This document shows positions 1 to 6,136 of a stretch of DNA of 7,121 nucleotides, one piece after another. Every line of letters starts with the position of its first letter. The first letter of the stretch is position 1. Source of the DNA: JAGLRQ01 sp965369805 (GTDB lineage Bacteria > Auribacterota > UBA6266). Both the position numbers and the translations under genes were made by a program. Under the pieces are notes generated by a model that saw only the letters and a list, made by a program, of their open reading frames with translations, was not told where the DNA came from and searched no databases. The stretch is taken from assembly GCA_965369805.1 (NCBI GenBank), contig CBDURG010000095.1:1-7121 (forward strand), given 5' to 3'.

Positions 1-61
1 CCTATATTTTTTAATTCATTTTCTATAAATAAAGCGGTATTTTCTTCATCAAATATCCCTT

Positions 62-1036
62 CTATTCTTCGAGATTAATTAACTTCCCTTCTTTCGCCGA
101 CCGGTAAGCAGCTTCTATTATCTTCACCACATTATAACCGTCTTCGCCATCGGCCAAAGGTTTCTTCCTGTTTTTAATACAATCAATAAAACTTTCCAGC
201 TCAAGAACTAACGGCTCTGCCTGCATGATTTCCTGTGTTAGTACCTCTCCCTGAGTTGCAACCCATGTATTTTCGTTTTTAGCATGAGTGTTTTTGTATA
301 TCTTTATCTTATCCTGAGATGAAGTAAAATCGCATTCCAGGGTAGCATCAGACCCAATGATAACTACTTCTCTCTTCTTTTTGGGCCTGAAATAGTTGGC
401 CCGGACTTCGGCTTCAACATCACCATAATTAAGAGAAATCCAAGAGGAATCATCCATGCCTCTCCCTAGATTGTCCTGCATCCTCGCAAGGACTTTCACA
501 GGACTTTTTCCCAGAAGAAAATTAAAAAGATCTATATAATGCAATGAATCTGACCAACTCACACCCGCATCCATCCGCGGTCTTTTAAAACCGTAAAAAT
601 TTCCAATCATCCACTTTATTTTCCCAAGCGTACCATCCTTTATTTTTTCAACCATAAAGTTTGTCGCGGGGTCAAATCTGAAAACATGGCCTACCTGGAG
701 AATCTTTTTTTCTTTCACCGCCATTTTACATAATTTTCTGCAATCGCCGGAATTAAGAGCAAGAGGTTTTTCAACAAATACATCCTTCCCCTTCTCAAAA
801 GCGGCCGAACATACCTCGAGATGCGTATCGGCAGGAGTTACCACATCAACAGCATCAACTTCATCTAAAAAGCTATTGTAAGAATCCGATATTTTCGATT
901 GAGGAATCCCGATTTCAAGAGCTTTCTTCCTTGAATCCTCATTGGAATCCACAACATAACCATCCACATTTAACATTTTAAGTATTCTAAGGTGGTTACT
1001 TCCCCACCTTCCAAAACCAACAAGCATTATTTTCAT
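62..1036 (-). CDS. Gfo/Idh/MocA family NAD(P)-dependent oxidoreductase
   Basis: A 324-residue protein, a normal length for this family of cytosolic dehydrogenases, which act on sugars, nucleotide sugars and inositols. The N-terminal Rossmann fold shows the dinucleotide loop G7-F-G-R-W-G12 directly after the first strand. The family's E89-K-P91 motif follows, with K90 the usual catalytic lysine. The C-terminal alpha/beta domain holds the D163-x-x-H166 motif, normally the catalytic histidine region, so the enzyme looks intact. The ATG start at 1036 is supported by AAGGGG (1044-1049) seven bases upstream. The 'VGHVFRF' stretch (115-121) recalls family members that oxidise UDP-N-acetyl sugars in surface polysaccharide pathways, but that is a weak resemblance. 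The true substrate is not readable from the sequence. No partner sugar gene is visible inside the window; any operon partner would lie to the left of base 1. Confidence 0.93.
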   Translation of the reverse strand: MKIMLVGFGRWGSNHLRILKMLNVDGYVVDSNEDSRKKALEIGIPQSKISDSYNSFLDEVDAVDVVTPADTHLEVCSAAFEKGKDVFVEKPLALNSGDCRKLCKMAVKEKKILQVGHVFRFDPATNFMVEKIKDGTLGKIKWMIGNFYGFKRPRMDAGVSWSDSLHYIDLFNFLLGKSPVKVLARMQDNLGRGMDDSSWISLNYGDVEAEVRANYFRPKKKREVVIIGSDATLECDFTSSQDKIKIYKNTHAKNENTWVATQGEVLTQEIMQAEPLVLELESFIDCIKNRKKPLADGEDGYNVVKIIEAAYRSAKEGKLINLEE

Positions 1037-1075
1037 AGGATTACCCCTTAATTTTCTCCTTTGATTAAAGCAGAT

Positions 1076-1105
1076 ATATTACTGTATTTGCCACTAATTT
1101 TTCAA
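1076..1105 (-). promoter_or_regulatory. Candidate promoter for the oxidoreductase gene
   Basis: On the minus strand, TTGAAA (1100-1105) is followed after 18 bases by TAATAT (1076-1081). The second box matches the sigma-70 -10 consensus at four of six positions, and transcription would start about 30 bases before the ATG. AT-rich DNA gives such matches by chance, so this is only a best candidate. Confidence 0.35.
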
Positions 1106-1128
1106 CAGAAAACATTTACTAATTCATC

Positions 1129-1157
1129 TTGACAAATCTAATACTAAGATTTACCGT
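1129..1157 (+). promoter_or_regulatory. Candidate promoter for the PilZ gene
   Basis: A perfect -35 hexamer TTGACA (1129-1134) stands in the 171-base divergent gap, 74 bases ahead of the PilZ ATG. At 17 bases the -10 position reads TACCGT, a poor match, so the site may be activator-dependent. A TATACT at 1184-1189 is a better -10 box but has no -35 and would start transcription almost inside the Shine-Dalgarno. Confidence 0.35.
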
Positions 1158-1207
1158 AAGACATCGGGATTCTTAGATGCGTGTATACTTTTACAGGGAG
1201 GACACAT

Positions 1208-1555
1208 ATGCTTAACAAACGAAAATATGAGCGGTTAAAAGTATCGGCAACAATAACCCTTTGTAAAAAAGGGTTCTTCCGTAAAGGCCCTCCCATCCGC
1301 ATTCATATTACCAATATATCAAAAGGAGGCGCGCAGGTAATAAGTGCCGTTCCATTTAATAAAAACGACCGTGTAATGCTTACCTGTCAATCAAGGGACA
1401 AATTAACATCCATAGATCTCGCGGGAAAAATAGTCTGGACAAAACCTGTGACCATCAAAAACAAACCTTTAATTCTTGTTGGCACCCAGTTTTTATCAGC
1501 CCGTGACAAAGATTTTGAGCAGGTTGCGACAATGCTCGTTGCCAATTTAACTTAA
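1208..1555 (+). CDS. Stand-alone PilZ domain protein (cyclic di-GMP receptor type)
   Basis: A 115-residue protein consisting of little more than one PilZ domain, the fold that binds the second messenger cyclic di-GMP. Both ligand motifs are intact. R5-x-x-x-R9 sits at the extreme N-terminus, and N36-x-S38-x-x-G41 on the first strand of the barrel, 27 residues later. The remainder is alternating strand-like segments ending in a short helix, as expected. I start it at the ATG at 1208 because AGGGAGG (1195-1201) lies six bases upstream. A GTG at 1181 is in frame but would place the Shine-Dalgarno inside the gene. No signal peptide, membrane segment or effector domain is present, so it probably works in the cytosol by contacting another protein. 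Single-domain PilZ proteins serve motility, polysaccharide export or pili in other bacteria, and nothing nearby reveals the partner. It is monocistronic, closed by a terminator. Confidence 0.92.
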   Translation: MLNKRKYERLKVSATITLCKKGFFRKGPPIRIHITNISKGGAQVISAVPFNKNDRVMLTCQSRDKLTSIDLAGKIVWTKPVTIKNKPLILVGTQFLSARDKDFEQVATMLVANLT

Positions 1556-1596
1556 AAATTTACAAAGACTAAAACTCTAACTATTGTCAGCAAATT

Positions 1597-1633
1597 AACC
1601 CCCCGGGTTTATTAAAAACACGGGGGGTTTTTT
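1597..1633 (+). terminator. Rho-independent terminator, possibly bidirectional
   Basis: AACCCCCCG (1597-1605) pairs with CGGGGGGTT (1621-1629) around a loop of about 15 bases. On the plus strand the stem is followed at once by T-rich sequence (1628-1633). It lies 41 bases past the PilZ stop. On the minus strand the same stem is 28 bases past the antiporter stop but has a less perfect tail (TTAATTT), so it may serve both convergent genes, more strongly for PilZ. Confidence 0.88.
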
Positions 1634-1657
1634 AGTTAAAAAACTCACACGCAGTAA

Positions 1658-3463
1658 TCAAGCATGCTCTTTAATTATTTCCATTGCCTCTGATTCATCT
1701 TTAGCGTATCTAAGTCTTGTTCTCGCATCCTGAGCAGCAAGCAGCTTCGCTATCGCCGCAAGAATCTGAAGATGCAGTTCGGGGTTTTTACTAGGAGAAA
1801 TAACCATGAAAATTATATTAACCCGAAGATCTCCCATACCCCCAAAAACAATTCCTTCATCATTGGGTAACAGCCCTAAAGCAACAGCCGGTTTTGAAAT
1901 ATTTGGAATGCGGCCATGAAGTATGGCAATTCCATCTCCCAGCGCCGTTCCTCCCTGCCTTTCCCTCTCAAGAATTATTTCAAGAACTTCACCTGGGTTC
2001 TCAATATATCCGGTCGTCTTAAGGGCCCGGATAAGTTCCCAAATAGCTTCCCCTTTTGATTTTGCTTTAAGAGGAACTTTTATACAATCGGGATTAAGAA
2101 TACCGGACACGCTCAACTTTTCTTTTTCAAGCTTATCTCTTATAAACGCTTCTTCACCAACTAAATCCCCGCCCCCGGTAACCCACGATCTCCATTTTAT
2201 AAGGGCTCTTTCTGATGCAACGACTCCGACTATCTCAAAGAAAATAAGCCCTGGAAGAATAATACCTAAAACTACTGCCCCCTGTTCTCCAAGGACGGTC
2301 GCCACAAAATAAGCTTCAACTGCGGCAACTCCTGCCTGGGGAAGCATTAGCTTTGGCAAACACTGTGTAAACCTTTTTTCCTGCCGCGTAATCTTACAAC
2401 CAAGCCATGTCCCGCCAATCTTACCCACACCCCTTGTTATAATATAAACACCTATGAATAAAAAGTTTTCAAGATGAAAGTACTCAATCCTGGCATTCGC
2501 TCCGATAAGAGCAAAGAAAACCAATGTATACATCGAAGTCGCGTTTTCAACGCTTAAGGATTTGAATACCTCAGTGGAGTAAAAATTAGCAATAAATACT
2601 CCGGCGGCAACGGCAGTTATCAAAAAGGGAAGGTGCCAGTGAAGAGCAAGCCCCACCCCGAGAGAAACACACCCAGCCACAATTATAAATATTTCAACCG
2701 AAGGGCCCGGCATCTCAGAAATGAGCCTGGATAAAAATTCCGGGCCCAGGACTGCATCAACATTCCCGTTGCCATTTTTTGGCTTCAGCCATTTACGTTC
2801 CACGGTAAGACGCAAAGCTATAAAAATTCCGAACCCAAGAAGAATTGCAAACAGAAATTGTCTGGCAACAGGCATAAAAATCCCACCAATGGAAATCTCA
2901 TTATGGCTGCCAAGCAAAAGAGCTGCCTGACATATGATAGAAAAGATAATTATCTCTATTACGTCATCAAGAACAACAATCCCGCCAAGCATGTTTCTCA
3001 TCTTCCCCGTAATTTCAAGCTTATTCATTATTACAAATGTAACAGCGGGTGCGGTTGCAATACCGATACTCCCAATAAGAAGCGCCACTATTGGTTCAAA
3101 ATCCAGGTAGAAAAATGTCGCGGTTATAAGAATCCATGTTACAAGCGCCTGGACAAGACATATAACAAGAGCATCATTCCCGATTTTCTTGATTTTTTTT
3201 AAGACAAGCTCATCACCTATACCAAATGCAATTATACTCAAAAAAACAAATGTAAAAAAGTGAAGGGAATTAATTGCCTCTCTATAAGCGGGAATTTCAT
3301 GTTCAAGTAAAAAAAGAAGCCCCGGGCCAACAATTAACCCGCCCAGAACCTGGCCGACAACTTCGCCAACACGCATCCGCCTGGTTATCTTGCCGCCAAA
3401 ATGAGCCGCCAGCACCAGAAGGCCAAGCGAAAGTATTTGCATATAAAAAACTTCAAAACGCAT
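1658..3463 (-). CDS. CPA-type cation/proton antiporter with C-terminal PTS EIIA (PtsN-like) domain
   Basis: A 601-residue inner-membrane protein in two parts. Residues 1-420 are a run of about 12 hydrophobic segments of the monovalent cation:proton antiporter superfamily, which exchanges Na+ or K+ for protons. The unwound-helix region reads G-I-A-T-A-P-A (134-140), and the paired acids D166-D167 sit where the family carries its transport carboxylates. A basic R344-x-x-x-K348 helix and the LPQAGVA segment (374-380) also fit. After a charged linker (about 430-455), residues 456-580 form an EIIA domain of the fructose/nitrogen class, with the phospho-accepting histidine as H516 in GIAILHGR. The usual residue before this histidine is proline; here it is leucine. 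EIIA domains fused to antiporters are thought to tune transport to the phosphotransferase state. The ATG at 3463 has GGAG five bases upstream; an ATG seven codons later has no such site. The gene diverges from the glycosyltransferase gene and converges on PilZ. Confidence 0.93.
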   Translation of the reverse strand: MRFEVFYMQILSLGLLVLAAHFGGKITRRMRVGEVVGQVLGGLIVGPGLLFLLEHEIPAYREAINSLHFFTFVFLSIIAFGIGDELVLKKIKKIGNDALVICLVQALVTWILITATFFYLDFEPIVALLIGSIGIATAPAVTFVIMNKLEITGKMRNMLGGIVVLDDVIEIIIFSIICQAALLLGSHNEISIGGIFMPVARQFLFAILLGFGIFIALRLTVERKWLKPKNGNGNVDAVLGPEFLSRLISEMPGPSVEIFIIVAGCVSLGVGLALHWHLPFLITAVAAGVFIANFYSTEVFKSLSVENATSMYTLVFFALIGANARIEYFHLENFLFIGVYIITRGVGKIGGTWLGCKITRQEKRFTQCLPKLMLPQAGVAAVEAYFVATVLGEQGAVVLGIILPGLIFFEIVGVVASERALIKWRSWVTGGGDLVGEEAFIRDKLEKEKLSVSGILNPDCIKVPLKAKSKGEAIWELIRALKTTGYIENPGEVLEIILERERQGGTALGDGIAILHGRIPNISKPAVALGLLPNDEGIVFGGMGDLRVNIIFMVISPSKNPELHLQILAAIAKLLAAQDARTRLRYAKDESEAMEIIKEHA

Positions 3464-3594
3464 TGTAACTCCGTTTCTTTTATTATGGCTGGTATTCTAC
3501 CACATTTTGACTTTTCAATTAAAAAAACTTTAAAGATATTTATATCCACGGTATAATAAATGGAAATTTTCATTCACACTGAAAGGAGGCACAA
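3464..3594. promoter_or_regulatory. Divergent intergenic promoter region, antiporter / glycosyltransferase
   Basis: These 131 bases must drive both genes. The plus-strand promoter is the clearer one and is listed separately. For the antiporter, the minus strand offers TAGAAT (3491-3496) with only a poor -35 (TTAATT at 17 bases). The sequence is very AT-rich, with an A7 run at 3521-3527. I see no obvious inverted repeat that would mark a shared operator. Confidence 0.5.
3529..3557 (+). promoter_or_regulatory. Sigma-70-type promoter for the glycosyltransferase gene
   Basis: A perfect -10 box TATAAT (3552-3557) is preceded at exactly 17 bases by TTTAAA (3529-3534), four of six to the -35 consensus. 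The predicted start near 3564 gives a leader of about 30 bases. That leader carries a near-ideal Shine-Dalgarno AAAGGAGG (3582-3589), five bases before the ATG. Together these predict a well-expressed gene. Confidence 0.6.
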
Positions 3595-4776
3595 ATGATA
3601 TTTAAAGAAGTTAATCCTGAAAATGTAAAAAAGGCAAAGATCGTTACCGGGCTGGCATCTTACAATGAGGCCGATAACATTTCCTATCCGACAAAACAGC
3701 TGAGCCTTGGGCTCAAAAAATACTATCCGGCAAAATCAAGCGTTATCATAAACGGTGACAATCACTCACCTGACGGCACCGAAAATGCCTTTCTTTCAAA
3801 CGAAACCGCGGTCCCCAAAATATATCTTACAACACCGCCTGACACTCCCGGCAAAGGATACAATTTCGAAAACATATTCAACAAAGCGATAGAACTCGAC
3901 GCGGAGGCTGTTGTCTGTGTCGACGCGGATTTAAAAAGCATCACTCCTGAATGGATCCATTACTTCCTGAAACCTATTTATGAAGGATATGATTATGTAA
4001 CCCCGCTTTACGCGCGGCACAAGTATGACGGAACTATCACCAATAATATATGTTATCCTTTGATTTACGGACTTTTCGGAATAGATCTCAGGCAGCCAAT
4101 CGGCGGAGACTTTGCCCTTTCCATAAACTTTGTCAAATATCTTATGTCAGCAAACTGGCATAAGACAACATTCCAATATGGAATAGATATATTCTTAAGT
4201 ATGAATGCTATTTCCAATGGATTCAAAATAGCTGAAACCGGGCTGGGAAGCAAAATTCATAAACCTTCAGCGCCAAAACTGGGCCCAATGTTTTTACAGG
4301 TTCTCGGGACAGCTTTTGAAATAATCGGCAGGAGTATTGAAAAAATCAAAACGGTGGAAGAGGTCGATGGTTTAAAGGTATATGGTTTAGAAAAAATGGG
4401 AGAACCTCAAAGCCTTAATGTTGACAGGTCTAAAATTAGCGATAGCGCGCAAGCTGGATGGGGTCAATGGAAAGAGGAGTTAAAGAAAGACCTCACACCT
4501 GATGTCTTCAAGCAGTGGGAAGAAATATTCTCTAAAAATATTATCAACAACGAAATAGACCTGTGGGTACCAACTATTTATGATATGATAGCTGCCTACC
4601 AAAAATCACATGATAAAGATAAAACCGTAGAAGCCATGAGATGCCTCTGGTTCGCCAGAGCTGTAGGATTCATGAACAAGACCTGGGATTGGAGCAATGA
4701 AGAAGCTGAAATAGAGATTAAAAAGCAGGCACAGGCTTTCTTTTCCAATAGAGATTATCTGATAGATAAAATTTAA
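3595..4776 (+). CDS. Glycosyltransferase, mannosylglycerate / glucosyl-3-phosphoglycerate synthase-like (GT78/GT81 type)
   Basis: A 393-residue cytosolic GT-A glycosyltransferase. The order of motifs follows retaining enzymes that add a nucleotide-activated hexose to D-glycerate or 3-phosphoglycerate. These are an N-terminal G-L-A-S-Y-N-E loop (19-25), P85-G-K-G (sugar-nucleotide loop), the metal-binding D110-A-D112 followed by 'SITPEW', then R141-H-K-Y-D-G-T-I-T-N150, QPIGGDFA (167-174), YGIDI (195-199) and a conserved metal/acceptor H222 in 'IHKPSAPKLGPM'. Rhodothermus mannosylglycerate synthase (about 397 residues) and mycobacterial GpgS share the PGKG, DxD, QPxGGE/D and YGxxI elements. 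The helical tail (about 285-390) matches the length of the former. The product would be a negatively charged compatible solute or a polysaccharide primer. Donor and acceptor cannot be told from sequence, and no GpgP/MpgP-type phosphatase gene is in the window. Start: ATG with AAAGGAGG five bases upstream. Confidence 0.85.
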   Translation: MIFKEVNPENVKKAKIVTGLASYNEADNISYPTKQLSLGLKKYYPAKSSVIINGDNHSPDGTENAFLSNETAVPKIYLTTPPDTPGKGYNFENIFNKAIELDAEAVVCVDADLKSITPEWIHYFLKPIYEGYDYVTPLYARHKYDGTITNNICYPLIYGLFGIDLRQPIGGDFALSINFVKYLMSANWHKTTFQYGIDIFLSMNAISNGFKIAETGLGSKIHKPSAPKLGPMFLQVLGTAFEIIGRSIEKIKTVEEVDGLKVYGLEKMGEPQSLNVDRSKISDSAQAGWGQWKEELKKDLTPDVFKQWEEIFSKNIINNEIDLWVPTIYDMIAAYQKSHDKDKTVEAMRCLWFARAVGFMNKTWDWSNEEAEIEIKKQAQAFFSNRDYLIDKI

Positions 4777-5321
4777 CCGTAACGATTTCTGCTAGACATT
4801 TCAGAGGTGAGTTTTCTTACTTTTTCTACGGGTTGATCAGAAGGATATCCAAGAGATATAAGGTAACCCACTTTTTTAAAGGCAGGGATATTGAGAGTTT
4901 TCTTCACTCCTTTTTCATTAAACCATCCGACCCAGCAGGTTCCCAAGCCAAGCTGAGACGCCTGCAGACAAAAATGCTCTCCCGCTATACCTATATCCGT
5001 AAGACAATAATCCACTCCTCTTATATACTTACCAACAACACTAAGAAACATCTTTCTCTCACAAACAATGGCCGCTATTACAGGCGCTTCTTTAACAAAA
5101 GAATTCATCGAATAGGCACCTGAAAATGCGGCTTCACACACCCTGTTTTTTAAATCCGGATCATCTATAATAATAAAATGCCAGGGTTGCGAGTTACATG
5201 CAGATGGGGACAGGCGGGCAGATTCTATACAAAGATCTATTTTTTCTTTCTCTACAGTAACGGGTTTATAAGCCCTTACACTTCTTCGTTTCCCGAAAAC
5301 ATCAAGAAGTTTTTCATCCAC
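4773..5321 (-). CDS. Nitroreductase family FMN oxidoreductase
   Basis: A 182-residue flavoprotein of the small nitroreductase class, normally a dimer using NAD(P)H and FMN to reduce nitro groups, quinones or unknown natural substrates. The FMN-binding motifs are intact: R12-R-S-V-R-A-Y18 at the N-terminus, SPSACNSQPWHF (38-49), and the central helix DIGIAGEHFCLQA (109-121) leading into LGLGTCWVGWF (124-134). SLGYPSD (156-162 region) supplies the usual C-terminal loop. It begins with GTG (5319-5321), only two bases after the exonuclease stop, with only a weak GGTG upstream. Translation is therefore probably coupled to that gene. No other in-frame start precedes the RRSVR motif, so the GTG is favoured. 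It is the last gene of the cupin-exonuclease-nitroreductase operon and meets the glycosyltransferase gene tail to tail, the two stop codons sharing bases 4774-4775. The physiological substrate is unknown. Confidence 0.92.
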   Translation of the reverse strand: MDEKLLDVFGKRRSVRAYKPVTVEKEKIDLCIESARLSPSACNSQPWHFIIIDDPDLKNRVCEAAFSGAYSMNSFVKEAPVIAAIVCERKMFLSVVGKYIRGVDYCLTDIGIAGEHFCLQASQLGLGTCWVGWFNEKGVKKTLNIPAFKKVGYLISLGYPSDQPVEKVRKLTSEMSSRNRYG

Positions 5322-5323
5322 AA

Positions 5324-5800
5324 TTACACCAGGATATTACGCTCTTTCAGTTTTTTTTCAATTCCAATAAGATTCATTACATCTTCTTTGTTATATTTCA
5401 AGAGAAGATCCAGGTCTTTGCTGCTTCCTCTCCGATGATTTTCCCACAAAACCAGGGCATCTTTACCGTTTATACCTTCAGTCTCTCTTGATATTCCCAA
5501 TCGGCGTTCAACTGCTTTAAGCCCGCCTGTAATTCCAGCACTCTGGCAAACCCACCTGAGATCACAGGATTCATACTTTTCTCTAAAATTTATGCCGAAT
5601 TGATGTTTTATTACGCGCAGGTCAAAACAATTCCCATTATACGTCACAATCCTCGAAGCAGATTCAGGTAAGCTGTCTTGAAGTTTTTCCTGGGTTATTT
5701 CCGGTGCAACGAGCTGAACAAGGCCCGTAATTTCATGATAAAAACCCACAACCGTAATATCACCATCCCAGTTTGTTTCAATATCCAGATATATGCTCAT
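5324..5800 (-). CDS. RNase H-like 3'-5' exonuclease domain protein (YprB-like, DEDDy type)
   Basis: A 158-residue single-domain protein with the ribonuclease H-like fold of DEDD exonucleases, resembling the domain of Bacillus YprB. The four acids are all present: D6 and E8 in YLDIET, D60 in the N55-G-N-C-F-D60 segment, and D140 in Y136-N-K-E-D140, with Y136 giving the DEDDy variant. A GGLKAVERRLGI segment (92-103) and the following small helical region also fit the YprB type. It should be an active two-metal nuclease on DNA or RNA ends; the polarity and substrate are inferred from the family. It lacks the TPR or helicase regions seen in some relatives. The ATG at 5800 has AGGA seven bases upstream, and this site overlaps the cupin stop (gap of nine bases), while the nitroreductase follows two bases after its stop. 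It is therefore central to a co-translated operon. Confidence 0.85.
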   Translation of the reverse strand: MSIYLDIETNWDGDITVVGFYHEITGLVQLVAPEITQEKLQDSLPESASRIVTYNGNCFDLRVIKHQFGINFREKYESCDLRWVCQSAGITGGLKAVERRLGISRETEGINGKDALVLWENHRRGSSKDLDLLLKYNKEDVMNLIGIEKKLKERNILV

Positions 5801-5809
5801 ATTTCAATC

Positions 5810-6082
5810 CTAACCAAAATTGTAATGTTTGCTTACGGCTTTCTTTATATCCCAGGTACAATCCATGCCTTCCGGAAAGGTAACAAGGTCACCCTTTGAA
5901 AAACTTACCGGCTTACCGCTTTTTGGAGTAACTGTAACTTCCCCTTCAAGGATATAACAGGTTTCTTTTTCATCATAATGCCAGGGGAATTTTGAAACTT
6001 CTTTTTCCCAAACAGGCCAGTCAAATACTCCCATTTTCTCCAGTTCTTCTTCCGGGGGATTTCCGCTAATCTTAATTTCCAT
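5810..6082 (-). CDS. Small cupin protein (DUF861 / Cupin_3, EutQ-like)
   Basis: A 90-residue single-cupin protein of the DUF861 type, a group that includes the ureidoglycine aminohydrolase and EutQ barrels and many solo proteins of unknown role. The typical landmarks are present: W22-x-V-W-x-x-E, F32-P-W-H-Y-D-E-K-E-T-C-Y-I-L-E-G (32-47), a glycine turn, K63-G-D-L-V-T-F-P (63-70) and the closing K85-H-Y-N-F. It lacks the H-x-H pair of classical metal cupins, as members of this group usually do; H35, E38, E40 and H86 are the visible candidate pocket residues. I cannot say whether it is an enzyme or a ligand-binding protein. The ATG at 6082 has AAGGA five bases upstream. It is the first gene of the operon and has its own promoter candidate upstream. 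Confidence 0.9.
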   Translation of the reverse strand: MEIKISGNPPEEELEKMGVFDWPVWEKEVSKFPWHYDEKETCYILEGEVTVTPKSGKPVSFSKGDLVTFPEGMDCTWDIKKAVSKHYNFG

Positions 6083-6107
6083 AGTTTTCCTTTTTCTTTT
6101 TCAACAG

Positions 6108-6136
6108 ATTATGGACTATTTATTCTTTCAAATCAA
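6108..6136 (-). promoter_or_regulatory. Candidate promoter for the cupin-exonuclease-nitroreductase operon
   Basis: On the minus strand TTGATT (6131-6136) is followed at exactly 17 bases by CATAAT (6108-6113), four and five of six to consensus. Transcription would start near 6101, about 20 bases before the cupin ATG. The -35 box lies within the last codons of the frame-restored radC, so the operon could have its own transcript besides any read-through from radC. Confidence 0.5.

Noticed and set aside
1098..1109. TTTTTCAACAGA occurs at 1098-1109 and again at 6097-6108, both upstream of minus-strand genes.
   Set aside because: A 12-base match in 7 kb of AT-rich DNA is expected about once by chance, and its position relative to the start codon differs (within a -35 box in one case, within the leader in the other).
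1181..1207. GTG at 1181 as the PilZ start.
   Set aside because: It would put the AGGGAGG ribosome site inside the coding region; the ATG at 1208 fits that site.
1923..2312. A plus-strand open frame of 129 codons, rich in Ser and Pro, opposite the antiporter linker and EIIA domain.
   Set aside because: Ser/Pro richness is the usual mirror of Gly/Glu/Arg coding on the other strand; the minus strand has clear domain homology.
2858..3202. A plus-strand open frame of 114 codons opposite the antiporter gene.
   Set aside because: It is antisense to conserved membrane segments and the D166-D167 motif of the antiporter, with no ribosome site and an implausible mix of residues; it is a shadow of the real gene.
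3521..3560. Possible inverted repeat or operator in the antiporter/glycosyltransferase gap.
   Set aside because: Only AT-rich runs and the -10 box itself are present; I could not pair arms longer than about five bases.
4833..5123. Plus-strand open frame opposite the nitroreductase, considered as a gene downstream of the glycosyltransferase.
   Set aside because: It lies over the FMN-binding motifs of the nitroreductase and has no Shine-Dalgarno.
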